The notes under the pieces were generated by a model. It saw only the letters and a list, made by a program, of their open reading frames with translations, did no database searches and was not told where the DNA came from. From Mesorhizobium wenxiniae (lineage in GTDB: Bacteria > Pseudomonadota > Alphaproteobacteria > Rhizobiales > Rhizobiaceae): a stretch of DNA of 64,000 nucleotides. The stretch spans positions 248,001-312,000 of the forward strand of contig NZ_NPKH01000039.1 in NCBI RefSeq assembly GCF_002284535.1, read 5' to 3'. Below are positions 62,510-64,000 of this stretch, in pieces. Position 1 is the first letter of the stretch. The number at the start of each line of letters is the position of its first letter. The position numbers were made by a program, and so were the translations under genes.

Positions 62510-63700
62510 ATGACGATCAGACGCTCGACACTCAACAAACTTGCTTTTTCGACGTTTTTGCTGACGCTGCCGCTGAACGCGGCCTTGGCGCAGGACGCGG
62601 CGGTCGCCGACCGGCTGAAGGCGGCTCTCGCCGCCCAGGGCGTCGACATCTCCTGGACCGGGGTGACGGGGGATGCCTCCAGCATGGTGCTGCAAGGCGT
62701 GGCCTTCAAACCGGCGGCCGAAAAGGAAGCGTTCAAGATCGGCGACGTCACACTCGAAGGCGTGACCGAAGCCAATGGCGGCTATGAAATTGAAACCGTC
62801 TCGACTGCGGCGTTCCGGCACAGCGAGGACGGCGTCACGGTCGACCTCAGCCCCTTCATCATCCACGACATGACGGTTCCGGCGGACGGCGCCACAGGCC
62901 CGCTGGGCTCAATGATGATGTATAAATCGGCCGAACTCGACAACATGACGGTCAAGGTTGCCGACAAGACCGCATTCTCGATGGACGGACTCGCCATCGA
63001 AATCACCCCACCGGCCGACGGCAAGGCGATGGAATTTTCCGGAACCACGGAAAAGTTCAATGCCGACCTGACGCTGGTCGAGGACCCGAAGTCCAAGGAC
63101 GTGATCAACGCACTCGGTTACCAGAACATCACCGGGAACCTTGAAATGAAGGGCACCTGGCAGCCTGCGGACGGCAAGATGGAGCTGTCGAAATACGACA
63201 TCTCCGTCGACAATGCCGGAACGCTCGGCATGACCTTCGGTCTCGGCGGCTACACGTTGGACGTCATCAAGTCGCTGCAGGAGATGCAGAAGAAGATAGC
63301 GGCTCAGCCCGAAGGCGCCGACAACTCGGCGCAAGGCATGGCCATGCTCGGCGTCCTGCAGCAGCTTTCGTTTAACAGCGCTTCGATTCGCTTCGACGAC
63401 GATTCGCTGACCAACAAGGTGCTCGACTACGTCGGCAAGCAGCAAGGCGTGTCCGGCAAGGACATCGCCAACCAGGCCAAGGCGATCGTGCCTTTCGGCA
63501 TGGCGCAGCTCAACAATCCCGAATTGACGGCGCAGGTGTCGGCGGCAGTCGGCAAATTTCTCGACGATCCGCAGAGCCTCGAGATCTTGGCCGAGCCGCC
63601 GGCGGCAGTTCCGTTCGCGCTGATCATGGCGGGCGCCATGTCCAACCCGCTCGACCTGCCGAAGACGCTTGGCGTGACGGTCAAGGCGAACGAAGACTGA
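62510..63700 (+). CDS. Exported protein of unknown function
   Basis: A 396-residue protein with a Sec signal peptide (FSTFLLTLPLNAALAQD). The mature part is rich in beta-strand-like repeats of the form GDVTLEGVTE, YDISVDNAGTLGMTFGLGGY, and FNSASIRFDDDSLTNKVLDYV, with no cysteine. It contains no domain I can name; the layered pattern resembles AsmA- or DUF945-like periplasmic proteins. The ATG at 62510 has AGGGG upstream; the frame is open upstream to 62288 but with no such site. It is divergent from parC. Confidence 0.7.
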   Translation: MTIRRSTLNKLAFSTFLLTLPLNAALAQDAAVADRLKAALAAQGVDISWTGVTGDASSMVLQGVAFKPAAEKEAFKIGDVTLEGVTEANGGYEIETVSTAAFRHSEDGVTVDLSPFIIHDMTVPADGATGPLGSMMMYKSAELDNMTVKVADKTAFSMDGLAIEITPPADGKAMEFSGTTEKFNADLTLVEDPKSKDVINALGYQNITGNLEMKGTWQPADGKMELSKYDISVDNAGTLGMTFGLGGYTLDVIKSLQEMQKKIAAQPEGADNSAQGMAMLGVLQQLSFNSASIRFDDDSLTNKVLDYVGKQQGVSGKDIANQAKAIVPFGMAQLNNPELTAQVSAAVGKFLDDPQSLEILAEPPAAVPFALIMAGAMSNPLDLPKTLGVTVKANED

Positions 63701-63750
63701 CCGGCACGTCTCTGGCCGGTTCTGCAAAATGCGCTTACATTGGAAGTGTC

Positions 63751-63932
63751 AGCGTCGCCCCTCATCCGCCTGCCGGCACCTTCTTTCCCCGTATAGTGAC
63801 GGGGAGAAGGGAAATGGCCGCGACCTTGGCGCCCATTTTGCAACGCAGGCAGCTGGCGAAACCATTCGTGACGGCGTCTTTCTCCCCGTCACTATACGGG
63901 GAGAATGCCCGGCAGGGCAATGAGGGGCAGCG
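63751..63932. repeat. Composite repeat, family D: inverted doublet
   Basis: The left unit (63751-63810) reads CGCCCCTCATCCGCCTGCCG then CACCTTCTTTCCCCGTATAG; the right unit (63877-63932) is its inverted relative, TTTCTCCCCGTCACTATACG then GGCAGGGCAATGAGGGGC. It lies between the 3' ends of the exported-protein gene and the partial minus-strand gene. Confidence 0.75.
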
Positions 63933-63969
63933 CAAACCGATAGCGTTTAGAATCGGTTGCTGGAGGTTT

Positions 63970-64000
63970 TTAAGCCTCTTTCTTGGTCACGGCGACGCGC
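63970..64000 (-). CDS. 3' end of a minus-strand gene (last nine codons)
   Basis: The frame ends RVAVTKKEA and TAA at 63970-63972 and runs off the right edge. Too little is visible to name it. The composite repeat upstream on the plus strand suggests two 3' ends meet here. Confidence 0.35.
   Translation of the reverse strand, partial: RVAVTKKEA

Overview
The window looks like a chromosomal segment of an alphaproteobacterium of the order Hyphomicrobiales, most likely Mesorhizobium or a close relative. The evidence is the high GC content, the conserved rhizobial gene orders (merR-ihfA-fabH-plsX-DUF177; glyA, nrdR-ribD-ribE-ribH-nusB; an L,D-transpeptidase next to an LdtR-type MarR regulator; ctaA next to a DUF2842 gene), the Mg-type HemB, and several intergenic palindromic repeat families of a kind common in rhizobial genomes. 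The genus assignment is inference from gene content. No phage, plasmid or symbiosis genes, rRNA operon or CRISPR array is visible.

Layout. 1-5013: a partial glycerophosphodiesterase, agmatinase, argC, a frameshifted small-molecule kinase, heme A synthase and DUF2842. 5535-7280: a class III cyclase fused to a TolB-like domain and TPRs. 7576-17149: an exopolysaccharide cluster (deacetylase, CelD-type acyltransferase, Wzz-like co-polymerase with a degenerate kinase domain, Wza-like lipoprotein, GT4 transferase, initiating sugar-phosphate transferase, O-antigen-ligase-like polymerase). 17183-18641: tRNA-Pro(GGG), an Xre regulator, a possible small RNA and a small membrane-anchored protein. 18936-24059: merR, ihfA, fabH, plsX, DUF177, a cytochrome bc1 chaperone and a divergent BamE lipoprotein. 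24338-30769: proton-pumping pyrophosphatase and an osmoprotectant ABC transporter. 31046-37864: a same-strand series of MFS, nusB, ribH, an antitoxin-like small gene, ribE, ribD, nrdR, a secreted protein and glyA. 37984-43283: L,D-transpeptidase with its MarR regulator, DUF6163, a hydroxyisobutyryl-CoA hydrolase and hemB. 43502-51055: mixed accessory genes (RibD-C reductase, ppk2, aldo/keto reductase, a frameshifted GT90, DUF982, a frameshifted GntR regulator with a divergent MFS pump, DUF423) and two tiny paralogous genes. 51400-64000: a LacI-type regulator, opgC, an esterase, sthA, RDD, bpt, a DMT transporter, an AI-2E-type permease, parC and a secreted hypothetical protein.

The most interesting arrangement is at 50891-52482. 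A LacI-family regulator is divergent from two tandem tiny paralogs (54 and 47 aa), and four near-identical copies of a 14-bp palindrome (TTGAATCGATCCAA or its reverse) lie before all three genes. This looks like a self-contained autoregulated circuit whose output is two small proteins of unknown function. Others are a holdfast-like polysaccharide cluster, a likely LdtR operator before the L,D-transpeptidase gene, an orphan antitoxin-like gene translationally coupled to ribE, and composite repeat elements built as inverted doublets.

Three genes (APH-like kinase, GT90, GntR) each carry one apparent single-base loss, two of them clearly in short A runs. These may be real mutations or sequencing errors. 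All start choices, family names and operators were judged by reading alone, with no database search.
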